Shown here piece by piece: positions 34,120 to 45,800 of a DNA stretch of 64,000 nt. The notes beneath the pieces were generated by a model that worked only from the letters and a program-made list of their open reading frames with translations, ran no database searches and had not been told where the DNA came from. Each line of letters opens with the position of its first letter. Position 1 is the stretch's first letter. The DNA lies in the NCBI GenBank assembly GCA_947172415.1, contig OX359190.1, forward strand, positions 6,324,001 through 6,388,000, written 5' to 3'. Position numbers and translations under genes: made by a program. The stretch is from Chondrosia reniformis. Its lineage: Eukaryota; Porifera; Demospongiae; Chondrillida; Chondrillidae.

Positions 34120-35692
34120 TCAATTGTTAACACTACTGAGCCAGGGGGTGAGGGTGGTGTGTCTGGCCGCTGCTAGTTGTAAACTTGAAACGTTGTCTAC
34201 AACAGACCCTACTATCAGAGCTTCTTTAACATGTCCTTTAGTTTCCAAAAACCGTTGAACTTCTTCTAAAAAATCATTTGCTTCCTTATATGTCTTTACC
34301 TTTGGTGGAGGATTATCATCCATATCTTCTTGCTCCTCTTGCTCCTCATTGTCTGACACTTCTTCATCCTCCTGACCAAGATTTTTGAAGAAAGTGCTTT
34401 CCCAGCTGTTGTCATTAATGTCTCTACATACTGCTAGATCTTCATCCCCATTAATGTACTCCTCCAATGGACAAGCTTCATGACTACTCATGGTTTTATC
34501 AATGAGACTCTGAAGTGCCACACACTCGTCAGCTTCTGAAAATGGGTCTTCTTCATCACGTTCAACAACAGCCATGTCCAAATCAAGAATACCAGCCTTA
34601 CGAAAACACTTCCGGATTGTTTCCTCTTCAACAACAACTAACATCACTAGCACTATCACACTCATCAATCTTTGCAAGAATGTACCTCAAAAAAAGGTTG
34701 CGATAGTGGACTTTGAAATTTTGGATTATCCCAAGATCAAGTGGCTGGAGCTTTGATGTTGTATTGGCTGGAAGAAAGCAGACTTTTATGTTCCTAAACT
34801 TTGTTTTTAGATCTTCAGGATGGCAACCAGCATTATCCATCAGTAAGATGATAGAACGGCTACTACTGGACAAGCGATGATTTAATTTAGTGAGTATTGA
34901 TTCCAAGATCTTACCATCCATCCATGCCTTTTTCTGGCTATAATAATCAACAGGTAAAAGAGCTTTGTCAAATCTTTTTAGGCATCTTGGATTTTCTGCT
35001 TTCCAAATCACAACTGGCCTCTCTTTTTTCCCAGATGCAGTGACGAAAAAGGCAACCGTAAATCGTTGTTTGCTTTTCCTTCCTCCCCTACATTCTTTTC
35101 CCTTTACCCCGAACCCAAGGTCGGGTAATGCTTTCCAAAGTAGCCCCGTCTCATCAATGTTCCATATATCATCTCTAGCATAACCTGCAACAATTTCAGG
35201 AAGCCTCTCTCTCCAGGAATCAACAGTAGGTCCTTGTACATCCCCTGATTCTCCACTGATTCGTAGCTGTTTTATATTATATCTTTTTTTCCACTTTTCT
35301 AACCAGCCATTAGACCCCTTAAAATCATGCTTTCCAAGACAAGTAGCAATCTGTCTTGCCTTTTCGGCTAGCTGAGGACCCATAGGAAAGATGTTTTTAG
35401 AACAAGCAAGGATATACCAATCGTAAAGGGATTTATTAACATCAGCATACTCAGATTGCCGACCATATGTTTTACTGGTAAGTACCCGGATACTTGAAGC
35501 ATTGGACTCGTATAAAGACAGTATGAACTCCTTGTCTTTAATAATTTTTGCAATTTGAGTTCTTCCACAATCAAACTGTTCTGCCAATTCTCGTATGCTC
35601 ATACCTTGATTCTTCTCAGCTGTCTTTATAACTTCAACTTTCTTCTTCAGGTTCAGGTAGTTCCTCTTGGGCTTTGTAGCCATACTGCACAC
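34120..35692 (-). pseudogene. Tigger/pogo transposase (CENP-B HTH and DDE), frameshifted
   Basis: The first 354 codons (35692-34628) hold an N-terminal CENP-B/Psq-type helix-turn-helix (residues about 10-60: KRNYLNLKKKVEVIKTAEKN, SIRELAEQFDCGRTQIAKII), a second CENP-B-type HTH (about 75-140) and the DDE domain: D in IWNIDETGLLWKA, D in SIILLMDNAGCHPED, D in TSKLQPLDLGIIQNFK, with 32 residues between the second and third Asp. The C-terminal 150 residues continue in another frame (34677-34120: EETIRKCFRKAGILDLD, then an acidic EEDEEVSDNEEQEE stretch). The break near 34640 is a small indel, so the chain is split after the catalytic core. The catalytic residues are intact. It binds and mobilises its own TIRs in active relatives. 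I take the start at 35692 or the near ATG at 35683. Confidence 0.85.
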
Positions 35693-35825
35693 AGTCGTTA
35701 CAAAACTCTACACAAAAATGCCACAAAAACACTCTGGAGACTAACACGTGGCTAAGGTTATTTTGAAACCTGCAGGGGTCAAAGGCCAGGATATTAAAAG
35801 TGCATAATATTGATTTGCTGAAGAA
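35693..35825. promoter_or_regulatory. Divergent intergenic region of the Tigger element
   Basis: 133 bp between the start codons of the transposase (leftward) and the HIRAN-like gene (rightward). It must hold both promoters if both are transcribed. No clear TATA box was seen. A cacgtg word occurs at 35745-35750. Confidence 0.35.
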
Positions 35826-36224
35826 ATGGCTAGTCAGATCGCCGCTACTGGAGAGCTACATGTTATAGAGTTTCAGTCATACGTGAGGGGCTACCATGCC
35901 TATGTGGATAGTTGGACTCCCATTGCTGGAGAGGCACTTGTACTGAAGCGAGAACCAACCAATAGCCACGATGTACATGCAGTGGCCGTATATTATGGTA
36001 ACCACGTTGTTGGGCATATTCCTTACAATATAGCGCCAAAGGTGTCAGCATTTCTGAGGAGGGACGTCAACAAGGGTTTTGCTGAGGTCACTGGAGACAA
36101 AGTCAACCAAGGAGCTGGGTATGGACTGGAGGTCCCATGTACCTACCGTTTGTATGGGCCCAAGGCCCACGTTGATAAAATGAAGGAATTCATTGACTCC
36201 GTACAATCCGCTGGACATCTGTAG
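35826..36224 (+). CDS. HIRAN-like small protein carried by the Tigger element
   Basis: Intact 132-codon ORF. Visible motifs: SYVRGYHAYVDSWTPIAGEA, LKREPTNSHDVHAVAVYYGN, VVGHIPYNIAPKVSAFLR, EVTGDKV and GYGLEVPCTYRLYG. The order beta-strand / GE-L---rE--N--D--AVaV / VGHiP--ia---s-fL / eVtG / leVPC fits the HIRAN fold, which in HLTF and Rad5 binds 3' single-stranded DNA ends. I recall stand-alone proteins of this 'VGHiP...GLEVPC' kind as repeated in cnidarian and sponge genomes. No stop, shift or intron interrupts it, unlike the neighbouring transposase. A role in the transposon (for example handling DNA ends) is inference; it could equally be a captured host gene. The start is the first ATG, 133 bp from the transposase start. 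Confidence 0.75.
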   Translation: MASQIAATGELHVIEFQSYVRGYHAYVDSWTPIAGEALVLKREPTNSHDVHAVAVYYGNHVVGHIPYNIAPKVSAFLRRDVNKGFAEVTGDKVNQGAGYGLEVPCTYRLYGPKAHVDKMKEFIDSVQSAGHL

Positions 36225-36568
36225 CTATTTTATGTAGCTAGATACTTATGATTAAACGTTAATTTTGTTCACTGTACTATTATCGTTTTATCGTATTAGT
36301 TAGCAAATGGACACCGTGTCCGTATATTACGGGTGGTCCGGTTTCGTCTTGTTTTTAGTTTAACTGTCCGCTTTCGGAGGTCAGTATGTATTGTCAGAGA
36401 TCAGTCTGAGGCTTGGTCAGTGTCCGTTGTTCGGAGTTCGGAGGTGCCGCTACTTGGAGGTTCGCAATGTACTAGTTCTATAGGAAAGTCAATCGGGGGC
36501 GTAAGATTTGTCCGCTGTACAGAGGTTGTCCGCTTTTCGAAGAGTCCGCTATTAGAGGTTTTACTGTA

Positions 36569-39430
36569 GTTAGTAAAGTGATTTACTTTCATAAAAGACC
36601 TATTTTTAGCACAACCTTGTCGTACTAAAGAAAAGGTATTAGACATCACCCTTATTCACTTAAATTAATTATTTGGAAATTAAAAATCATACAGTAATAA
36701 ATCTGTGACTATTTAATTCTGCCCAATAATTTCAATCCCTGTAGAGTCAGTGTTTGCTGATCCTGAGTGCGGATGTGATAAAGATTGATGATAGTTGTCT
36801 TTCCGGGAATTGTGGTAGTCAAACTTTGGGCAGCCATCAGGAGTGCAAAGAAACCTTTAGCAGAAAACACACTGTTCAATAAGTTAATGTGTACTTTTAA
36901 CCTCACGTACTGAATGAAGTTACACGTAATTTTAGTTACAGTATCACAAGAAAATTTGTATGTATGTAGCACTTTATTTGTGTCAATGTACTATGTGTGT
37001 CTTCTACTAGCTATATATGTACTCTATGAGTATCTATTGCACAAAAAAGTTAAATTAGCTCCAATACTGGCGTCATCTTTCCCACTGAAAGCTCAGGATG
37101 AAATGAAAACTGAATTAACACTTCATTAATGATATCACTAAGCCGGCTCCTTACTGGATTTAAACTTTTAGAATTATTGTTAATATTACCAGCTCCAATT
37201 GGCAAGGGAAATAATACAGTAGAAGCTGATTAATTGGGATGCTGTGGGAGTAGAAAGGATATACCCATAACCCTGCATGCCGTCCCATGCATCCAGATAA
37301 TTGGTTTTAATAGTTATGGGCTACAATTTTTGGTAAACTTACTGTACTCTATTTGTATTCAAATGCATGCTATGCCAAATTACTTGGCTAGTAATGCTTG
37401 AATTTCAGTATTATTAATTTTGTACTTTTGTTGTTATTATAACAGCAAGCTAGATTTGCAGTTCAATGACTATGTTATTTAATACCTACTCCGAATATGT
37501 ACCTAAGTGTGATGCGGATAAGAATGTTCAGCCAATTGGAACACCAAACACTCCAACTAGCATGACATACATACATAGAGTTCTAATCATTCTAAAAAAA
37601 TGTTTTCAATTGTGGATCAGATGGATGTATGTATGTGCACCTGTAGCAGACATGGCTGCAAGGTCGTGTACTTTTTGTAAGTATCATACATTCTTTGAAT
37701 TTAATGAGGAGATGGAGAATGATGATGTCCCCAGACTAGTTACCCAATTATCACATCATTGTTGAAATTGTAATTAGTTGAGGAAATGAAGGAGATCAAG
37801 GCAAGGGTGGCAGTTTCAAAGGAGAAGTGGCTCAGATTGTGTTGAAGACTTATACCACTAGGATTTTCTTGTAGGCAAAATTAAACAGAACAGACATTGG
37901 ATGAAGATGAGCTAGTGGGGTCTAACATGCACTTGAGCAAAGCAATTGACTTCAGTTAAGGATTCTCTTCTACTTGAGAGGCTGGAGTACATATACAGTA
38001 TATTGTAGTGCTTCAACAAGTTGTTCTTTGTCATGATGCATACTTTTCTCACAGACCATTTCCTAATTTCAAAGAGGGTTCCCACCATCCACCACTAAGA
38101 GATTCGAAAACTAAAGGTAAATGTTGTGTTAGGCCTGTGCTACAACATGTTTATGGAACCTACCCTTCTAACCCCTATCTGTGTAGTGAGCACTTATCAT
38201 ATGCTCATGCACCATCAAAAGGGAAAAGTAAGGCTGCCTAGATGTTAGAAACAAAATTAATGGCTTCTGGAAACTGTTGTGGCTTTAATCCCTGTATGGC
38301 CTCCTGTCAATGCATTCAGATGGCTGCATATTTTAGATAGGAGTAATGTTATAAGCTATGTGAAACTGAGATAGGGTTCAACTACTCTTACCTACATATA
38401 TATGAGATGTTGGCCTTTCACCTCCCCTGAAAATACCACACAGTATAATAATGCACAGCTACAGCCTATTCCTTCACCTCTTAAGATCTGTATATAGTAA
38501 TGATCCTTAGAGGATCTTGATAAAAGTACAACCATGTGCACATTATACCTATCCTAAAGCTTGTGATTAGGGAGGGGCATATGCCCCTTATCTACATTAG
38601 ACATTCCTTCTTCTACTATGCTACACTCCTTGCCTGCGTAATGTATTTGGCATGTTGTCATGCAATTATTGGACTGCTCTGATTGGTTTCAATTATATAG
38701 TCTTAATGTAAGGTTTCTTTTGTACATAAAATATATAGCTAGACAAATTGGTTTTCCATAATTAAGTCTATAGTATAAAAGAGCAGAATCTAGGCCATGA
38801 AAGTCATTCCTTAACATGCATGGAGGTGTTCACAGGTTTCTTACATATTAACTGATTGGGGATCCCATACAGAACTATCCCATTTAGCTCAAAGAAAAGG
38901 TGTACCAAGGGCTTACTTTTTCTTAATTTAAGGAGTAACAAGGAAATATGAAAAGGAAACAACCATTATATAACAGTTTTGTAGTATCAAATTGAAATGT
39001 ATCCTTCACCAGTAACCCACCAAGTTTTAACTTGTTGCCATAATTCTGTTTTGTAAGTATTTAATTATTATGCCTACATAGTATATATATATTCATATGC
39101 ATACATTATCTATTCAATTGCGCAGTTCTAATAATAATGAAAAGGTTTACACAGAAAACATGGAAACTGAATTTTTAACAGTTCATTAGTTCCACTTATA
39201 CTGTAGCTTCATTCATTTGCAATACAGTACTTTCATCTAATTAACATACGTATATGGTAGAAGTTAAATGCTCAACAGTAACTATATCATGCATACATTC
39301 AAAAGGCTTCATCACAAATCTCAATTATTTGGTCACAACACACCTAGCTTTCTACAGTCATATACTTAATGCGAGAGAGTGCTGAAGATAAATCATTACT
39401 TAACTTTTGTATGTATGTCCATGTGCACGA
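36569..39430. other. Intergenic region before the receptor gene
   Basis: No gene recognised. A CAGTAGAAGCTGATTAATTG word at 37218 looks like a lone Tigger-type end. Short frames at 37466-37765 and 38008-38241 lack family motifs. AT-rich throughout. Confidence 0.4.
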
Positions 39431-39439
39431 TTTTCATGG

Positions 39440-39602
39440 GACACCAATTCTTTAAGATAGGTGTCATAAAGCTAAATGTATGCAATAGGTAAAAAAATCA
39501 TGCATGGGACACCAATATCATAAAGCTAAATGTATGCAATAGGTAAAAAAATCATGCATGGGACACCAATGTCATAAAGCTAAATGTATGCAATAGATAA
39601 AT
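39440..39602. repeat. Three tandem 54-bp units upstream of the receptor gene
   Basis: The unit tcataaagctaaatgtatgc ... catgcatgggacaccaat repeats about three times with very few differences, ending some 230 bp before the start codon at 39828. Confidence 0.8.
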
Positions 39603-39715
39603 AGCGGAAGCATCTATTAACAACTGAAAGACTCTATTATGCATTGGAATAACTTCTCGTCACACCACGCATAGTCCTCCCGGTTTCCGGGAGGAACTGA
39701 TTCGGAACTGAATCC

Positions 39716-39723
39716 TATTTAAA
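39716..39723 (+). promoter_or_regulatory. Possible TATA-like box
   Basis: TATTTAAA lies 112 bp upstream of the receptor ATG, in a G/C-richer stretch (39660-39760) unlike the flanking AT-rich DNA. Placement alone suggests a core promoter. Confidence 0.3.
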
Positions 39724-39827
39724 TTGCCCTGGTTGTAACTGGTAGAGAGCTTTTTCAGTAGAGAAGAAGGCGCAAAGTTCGTTATTCATAAGTTGCTGCA
39801 AGGCTTTTTTCGATTTATCGTGTAGTA

Positions 39828-42800
39828 ATGGAACGCAAAGTATACTTCATATTAGCAGCTATGTTTCTGCTCTGTGGATTCGGGTTCTGCCTCAAGAACT
39901 GTTCGGAATGCAAGGGGAACGTCACTCTGTTAAACTTAATGGTCCTGGTGTCTCAGACCGAACCAACTGACTTTTCTACTTACATCCCTGGAGTAGATGT
40001 AGCCCTCGATATCATTAATAACGATTGCAGCATTCTTCCCTGCTACTACTTGAATCATACGGACATCATAAATCCAGAAGTAAGTGGTTAGGCATATATA
40101 ATGATATAATTTTGTATTTTTGTATATGCGCGCATATATATAAACTATAACTTAGATGTACTATCATGTACTGTTTTCTATTCGGTCTTTTGAGTCCTTT
40201 GGGATGCATGCATGGTTGCATATTCAACAGGAATACTTTAAAACACTATTTGACCTTTATAATACGGTAAGCCCATGCACTGTGTTTTCATAGACTTAAT
40301 TTCTTCCTTTCTCCAATTGTGTTTCTGGGTAATTCATACTTTGTCATTTCTTATACACTTATGTTTGTTTGTGATTACTTATGGTTTTACTATTACATAT
40401 ATATGTACATTTGCTATTGCTAATTACGTGTAGTGTTCTGATACACCAGCAGTTCATGGTTTCATAGAACATGTCTCAAATCAGGCTTTGAATGAAATAG
40501 TTATCATCGGTGCTGATTGTTCTGTGTCAACACAACCTGTTGCAAGTTTGGCTCCGTTTTGGAATCTAGTGCAGGTTACTTGAAATATGTATATATTATG
40601 ACTATTTTGATCAGCACAATATGACATTATAATAAGTTAAAAAACACTTATGGCCACTTCCAAGGTGGCCTCAGTGAAATATCTTGGATGCTCAAGTGTA
40701 AAGCACAACTTCTATATATTGTTTGCAATGCTTCACATTCCTGATGTTTAAGATGTCTATATACCATATAATGTGCATTAGAAGTTCTACAGCTATGAAA
40801 TACTCATAATTTCTACTAATATTTTATACCAAACCAAGCATGGGTAGCTAGCTAAAAAAGAAAATGAATTATTACCAGTTCATTGGTCCATATAAAGTGT
40901 TTACATACTTTCATTTATGCATACTACGTTTATGCGAGGGAACCTGCATATATGAACAATCACCTCTCCATGACGTTCAGCCGAGTTACAAAAGTGGCAC
41001 CCTATTGTTCATTAACTGGTTGCATGGAAGCAAAATTTTCAGGACATTAATTTTGTGAATGACATCAAAATGGCGGACGCTTGGCTGGCTTTCGTTTTCT
41101 AGATAAATTAGCTTTCTCTTCCTTTGCGTCGAACATTGAACGAACGAAAAGGATTTAGAAACCACCTTTACTAATGCTATGTAACGTAAAGCTTGCGCAA
41201 AAACGTTTTCTACGAGATATGGCCTCGAAATAGACTGTAATCAAATTCGTTAACCGGACATCTAAGAACCAGCAAGTAGTTCGAGTTTGGGGGCGCCTGA
41301 TACTTGTTTCTCACATATATATATACCTAATAATCTGTACATGTATCTATAAGCCAATGACTAAAGACTCCACTGTATGTTCGTGCCTGTGAACTAAGGA
41401 ATTAATTAATTAAAGATCTTATGAAAATTAGTAGAAAGCTTCTTTCTTTTCAGAGATGTACGTATACCCTTCCTTAGACAAGAAACATGCATGGAGATAT
41501 AGCTATACCTGTTCTCCAAGTATTTAAATATCTATTAGCTAATGTGATCATTTTTCACGGAATGATTTCCATTAACTGCATATGTACACTCAGTGTGGAA
41601 ATACTATGACTTTATCATCAAAACTGCAAGATTTATATACAAACTATAATTCAGTCAGTTTTTTCATTTTTTAAATGATTAATATTCATTGTAAAAATGA
41701 CGAAGTAGGGATCACACACTTTGTAATTAGGCACAATGATAGAAGTCAGGAAATTGATCATATCAAAATAAGTCTATATTATGTATTAATATGTATAGAA
41801 CACACTATATATAGCATGCTTGGTTCTCTTGACACTCCGTTCATTTTTTGCCTTATAAAGTGATGCCTTCTGTCTCTATTAGATATCTACTGTGTCTACT
41901 TCACCACGTCTTTCAGACAATAAAGAATATCCTACTTTCTTGAGAGTTGTGGCTCCAGATAATACTATCAATCCAGGTATAATAAAGCTTATGCAGCATT
42001 ATGGATGGGAACATATTGCTGTAATTACTCAGGAGGAGGATATCTTTACATTTGTAAGTTTTGCTGATTACGTTTTGGATATTCTTGCTGAAAGGCATTA
42101 TTTTGTGGGCTTTATATATCTACATTTTATGTCCATAGGTACGTATGTACACCTTATGTCATGTGTATACAATAATAACTTTATACCTTGATATGAAAAA
42201 CAGAGCAACAACTATTTTTAGTTATCCCAGATATATGACAATATATCCTAATAATTTAGCAAGGTAACAATAACTGTTCAACCTCAATTTTTATGCATGG
42301 CATAGCTTTATATGTTTACAGCTGAGCTGTTAACTAAAGGTCCATAATTATAAAGCCATATACTTTTGTATATATGGCTATATGGCTTCAGGTTACTAGG
42401 GTAAGCTCTCCCCACAAAGGTGGCTATTGTAAATTTCCTGGAATGTAAGACAGGACATCTTATACCGTTTTCATACGGCCACTCGTAAAACTGGGTTCGA
42501 CCCGGTTTCGACCCGGGTTAACCGTTCATACGACAATTTTAAACCGGGTCGAACCCGAGTTAAGAAACCGGGTCGAACCCTACTCCGTAGTAGGGTTCGA
42601 CCCGGTTAAAAGCGAGTTAGATCCGAGTTAAGATGGCGGATAATCGTGAACGCGGACGAACTTGGAACGATGCTGAAGTAGCTGCATTGATTGCTGCGTG
42701 GTCGGATGAAAGCGTCCAACTTCAATTGCAGGGAATGGTCAGAAACGAAATACCATTTACCATACTTATACGAAAATTCTTCTTCCATTCGGTGTCATTC

Positions 42801-45800
42801 CAACCTGCAGCAACTGTTCTCCAAAATGTTTGAGACCTTAGTCGACTACTAATGCTACGTCGAGTAATGTTTGCTTCGTAATAGTACCGAGATACTACGA
42901 CTAGAAAGGCATGCAGCTGCAGTTCTTTCTTGATTATTTCGAAATTCTTCAAGTCGTCTTCTTGCCCTTAACCTTAGCGATCGCTACCACTGTTGTCGTT
43001 GTCTGCGTCGTCTTCTAAGTTGCAGGACTCCTGCTAAAATAATAATCAATAGGAAAAATTCGTCGTACTCCATATTGTACACGTACCGAGCGAATATCGA
43101 TAATCATTCGATAGACAGTATGAACGCGAATTGGGTCGAACCCAGTTTACGAGTGGTCGTATGAAAACGGTATTAAAACCTTACTAGAATCATTGAACAA
43201 ACTTGAATTTGTTGTAAAACCTTGACCATTTAAACATAAAATTGTCTGACTGCCAAGTTAAGAAAATGTAAAACCATAACTGAAAAGTATGCCTACTTAA
43301 TCAGCCAAGAAAATACAGAAGAAAGGGGAACTTGAAGGTAAGGCATAAAGAGAGAGGGATAGGAAAACATACGTATACAAGACATGTAGACCGTCAAGGA
43401 CTTTGTGTACCTACTGTACATATACCATTTTTGTATAATGTGATAAACATCGGGCTATATATTCATTTCTTATGAAGCACTCAATTGTAAAGAAACACTA
43501 TGTTATATAGATTGGATAGTTGAGTAAGATTTTATATAATAATAAAACACCACCCCACCAAGGTTGCAATCTTGCTACCTTCTAAATATGATATTTTTAT
43601 TACAACCAATCTATCTTTGTGTGTTACACACTTTTGTCAACGTTTACTGCTGTGATAAACTCTGGCAAAGAAGTTTTACAATGAAATTCTATGCATTATT
43701 TTAGAACAAAATCATAGTAAGAATGTTTTTAAGGATGATATTGAATTTTAGTGTTTGCAAATAACTAGTAGAGCAAGTTGTCTACAGCAAAGCCTTTTGA
43801 AAGCTAATACAGTAGGGGACAAAAAGTATCCCTTCCATTCATTAAGACTAAGCCGGAACGATGTACCGTTTCATTTCGTCTTTGTCTTCAATACCTCCCA
43901 AAGCGTTTCGAGGGTATTTCAGATCGTCCCTATAACTAGGCAGATGATAATCATCATGGGGGCGAGCCGTGAGCGAGTTATATAGGCGACTGACTGTCTG
44001 TAATCATAGGTAGACACGCTACTAAAGCATCAAAGTTGTGAGATAGCAGAAGTGTGAGGTGGCCTAGGATCGAAGGGAGTCTGTTAGCAATGGCCATCCA
44101 GCATAGTGGAGATTAGAAGTTTAGGATGTGGTTGTTGTGAAGAAGGTAGAGGGTAGAGTAAGGGTAGAGTTCTGCAGTGTTACAGTGCGGATGTTTAGTG
44201 GGGCAACTGTAGTAATATATTGTTAGTTTTAAATTACTTACTTTGACCTAACTACTGTCCCACACTTTTTCCTATCCATTACCATTGTTTTATAGGTGAA
44301 ATCTTGCAGTTTAAGACTAAGTTCATACTATGGTCTGAAGGGCAATATCATATTGCATTAGTATTTCTGACATTGGTAATATTTCTATGTTAATCACTTT
44401 CCCAAACATTCTTTCATTTGTAATGCAGTGGTCAACAGCAAACTGGCCTCTTCCTAATACATATGTAAATCTGTTATTACATTCGGAGAATCTACCATTA
44501 CAAATAGCAAGCTGGTGAAATTTCAGGAAATCATTTAGTGCTCTTCCCCAATTGCTGGACCCCATATCTATATTTATCCTGCTATTACCCCGATCTCCTT
44601 AAAACCATCCTCTCTGTACATCTCCTATTCTAGTATTAAAATCACCAGCAATCAGTACAGGGGTAAGGGCATTTTGTTTCCCTAACTGACTACCCAAATC
44701 GTTTAACATGGATTATACATTTACATTACCAGATGACCATGTGCTATGTAACACCCTCCAAGAACAAATTCACACTTCTGTTTATTACTGCTTCTTTGCT
44801 TGGATTTAATCGCTACCCATATATCCTCAGATTTTGATCAACTGAAAATCTACTAAGGGATGGGTCTGTGAACAGAAACCCTACCTCACCTGATCCAAGT
44901 CTAGCTCTTCTGTTAATCACCTTTCGGGTTTTTCCCAATCCACTTGAAACCATCTAAATCAATTTGTATCTTTAAGCCATGTCTCGCATTCAAATTATTG
45001 CTATGTATGTCTGGATTGATCTGCCTGATTGATTCTATTTTGATATTGTCTTTGTTACTCCATCCTTCAATATTCCATTGGATTATCTTAATTCTCCTAT
45101 TCCCAGTTTGGTATTGCTGGGGTTCATGAGAGACTAACTGCATTTCCCTGTCTTTTCAATCAATTCTAGCAAAGTGCTCCTTCTCTCTCAGTGATCTCAT
45201 TTCCTTCAAAAAGAAAATTTCTTTTTACTTTTTCCTCTCTTTTGTCAAATCTTCTAACACAGAAATGTTTGTGCCTTTCAGTTTCTGACCATTCCTTAGG
45301 ATTTGAAACTTTTCAAACATCAAATTTATCCTAACCAATAGTAGCCTATTTTTCCCTTCTACCTTCTTACCTATTCCTTTAAATTGACCTATCTGTATGT
45401 TTGGACATCCCATTCATCAGCAATTAAGTCTCTCATCCTACCAGCATCATCCTTCCTTTCTTCTACATTCCCAAAAAGCAAATTCAATTTACGTTCGTTC
45501 CTATTTTGTACCCTTTCTGTTTTCTTAATTGTTTCATTAATTTTAATTACCTCCTTAGCTAAACCCTTCTTTAGAGCTAAAGAGTATGTGCAATATATCA
45601 ACACAGAATAACATGTAATGACCTATTTACTTTGTGGCTTTCCAAATTAGAGTAAAAATTATTCAGTACGTATATAAATGAAAATGTAGTCATGGATTAA
45701 TTTTATGGTATTTTTAGACCAGGGATGACTTAGAAATTAAACTTCAACAGAACAACTTGAAGTTGGTACATTCAGTGAGTTTCTCTACAAATCAAAATCC

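Larger units (their letters stand above)
33889..36566. mobile_element. Tigger/pogo-like DNA transposon, complete ends, two genes
   Basis: Left end CAGTAAAACCTCCAAACAAA, right end (reverse complement) CAGTAAAACCTCTAATAGCG: 12 identical terminal bases, then a diverging subterminal zone rich in inverted GTCC/GGAC and agaggttgtcc words on both sides. TA lies directly outside at 33887-33888 and 36567-36568. Length 2,678 bp, normal for Tigger/pogo. Inside are a minus-strand transposase (34120-35692) and a divergent plus-strand HIRAN-like ORF (35826-36224), 133 bp apart start to start. Confidence 0.85.
42463..43172. mobile_element. PIF/Harbinger element, internally deleted
   Basis: Terminal inverted repeats: left TACCGTTTTCATACGGCCAC, right (reversed) TACCGTTTTCATACGACCAC, continuing through tcgtaaactgggttcgaccc. 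The 3-bp TTA lies outside both ends, the target duplication of PIF/Harbinger. The left subterminal zone is a cluster of inverted gggttcgaccc words. 710 bp, with the first part of a Myb-like gene at the left and of a transposase at the right. Confidence 0.8.

Noticed and set aside
34120..34677. Separate 185-codon acidic gene downstream of the transposase
   Set aside because: Its EETIRKCFRKAGI motif is the normal C-terminal part of Tigger transposases, in another frame because of an indel; annotated as one broken gene.
37466..38241. Two ORFs upstream of the receptor gene as small host genes
   Set aside because: No domain motifs, no exon structure and no partner exons; not supportable.
41892..42191. 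99-codon ORF as a complete gene
   Set aside because: It is receptor exon 4 (41883-42053) read through its GTAAGT donor into the intron.
43800..44130. G/C-richer island as a CpG promoter
   Set aside because: No exon follows in either direction; more likely part of an unidentified repeat.
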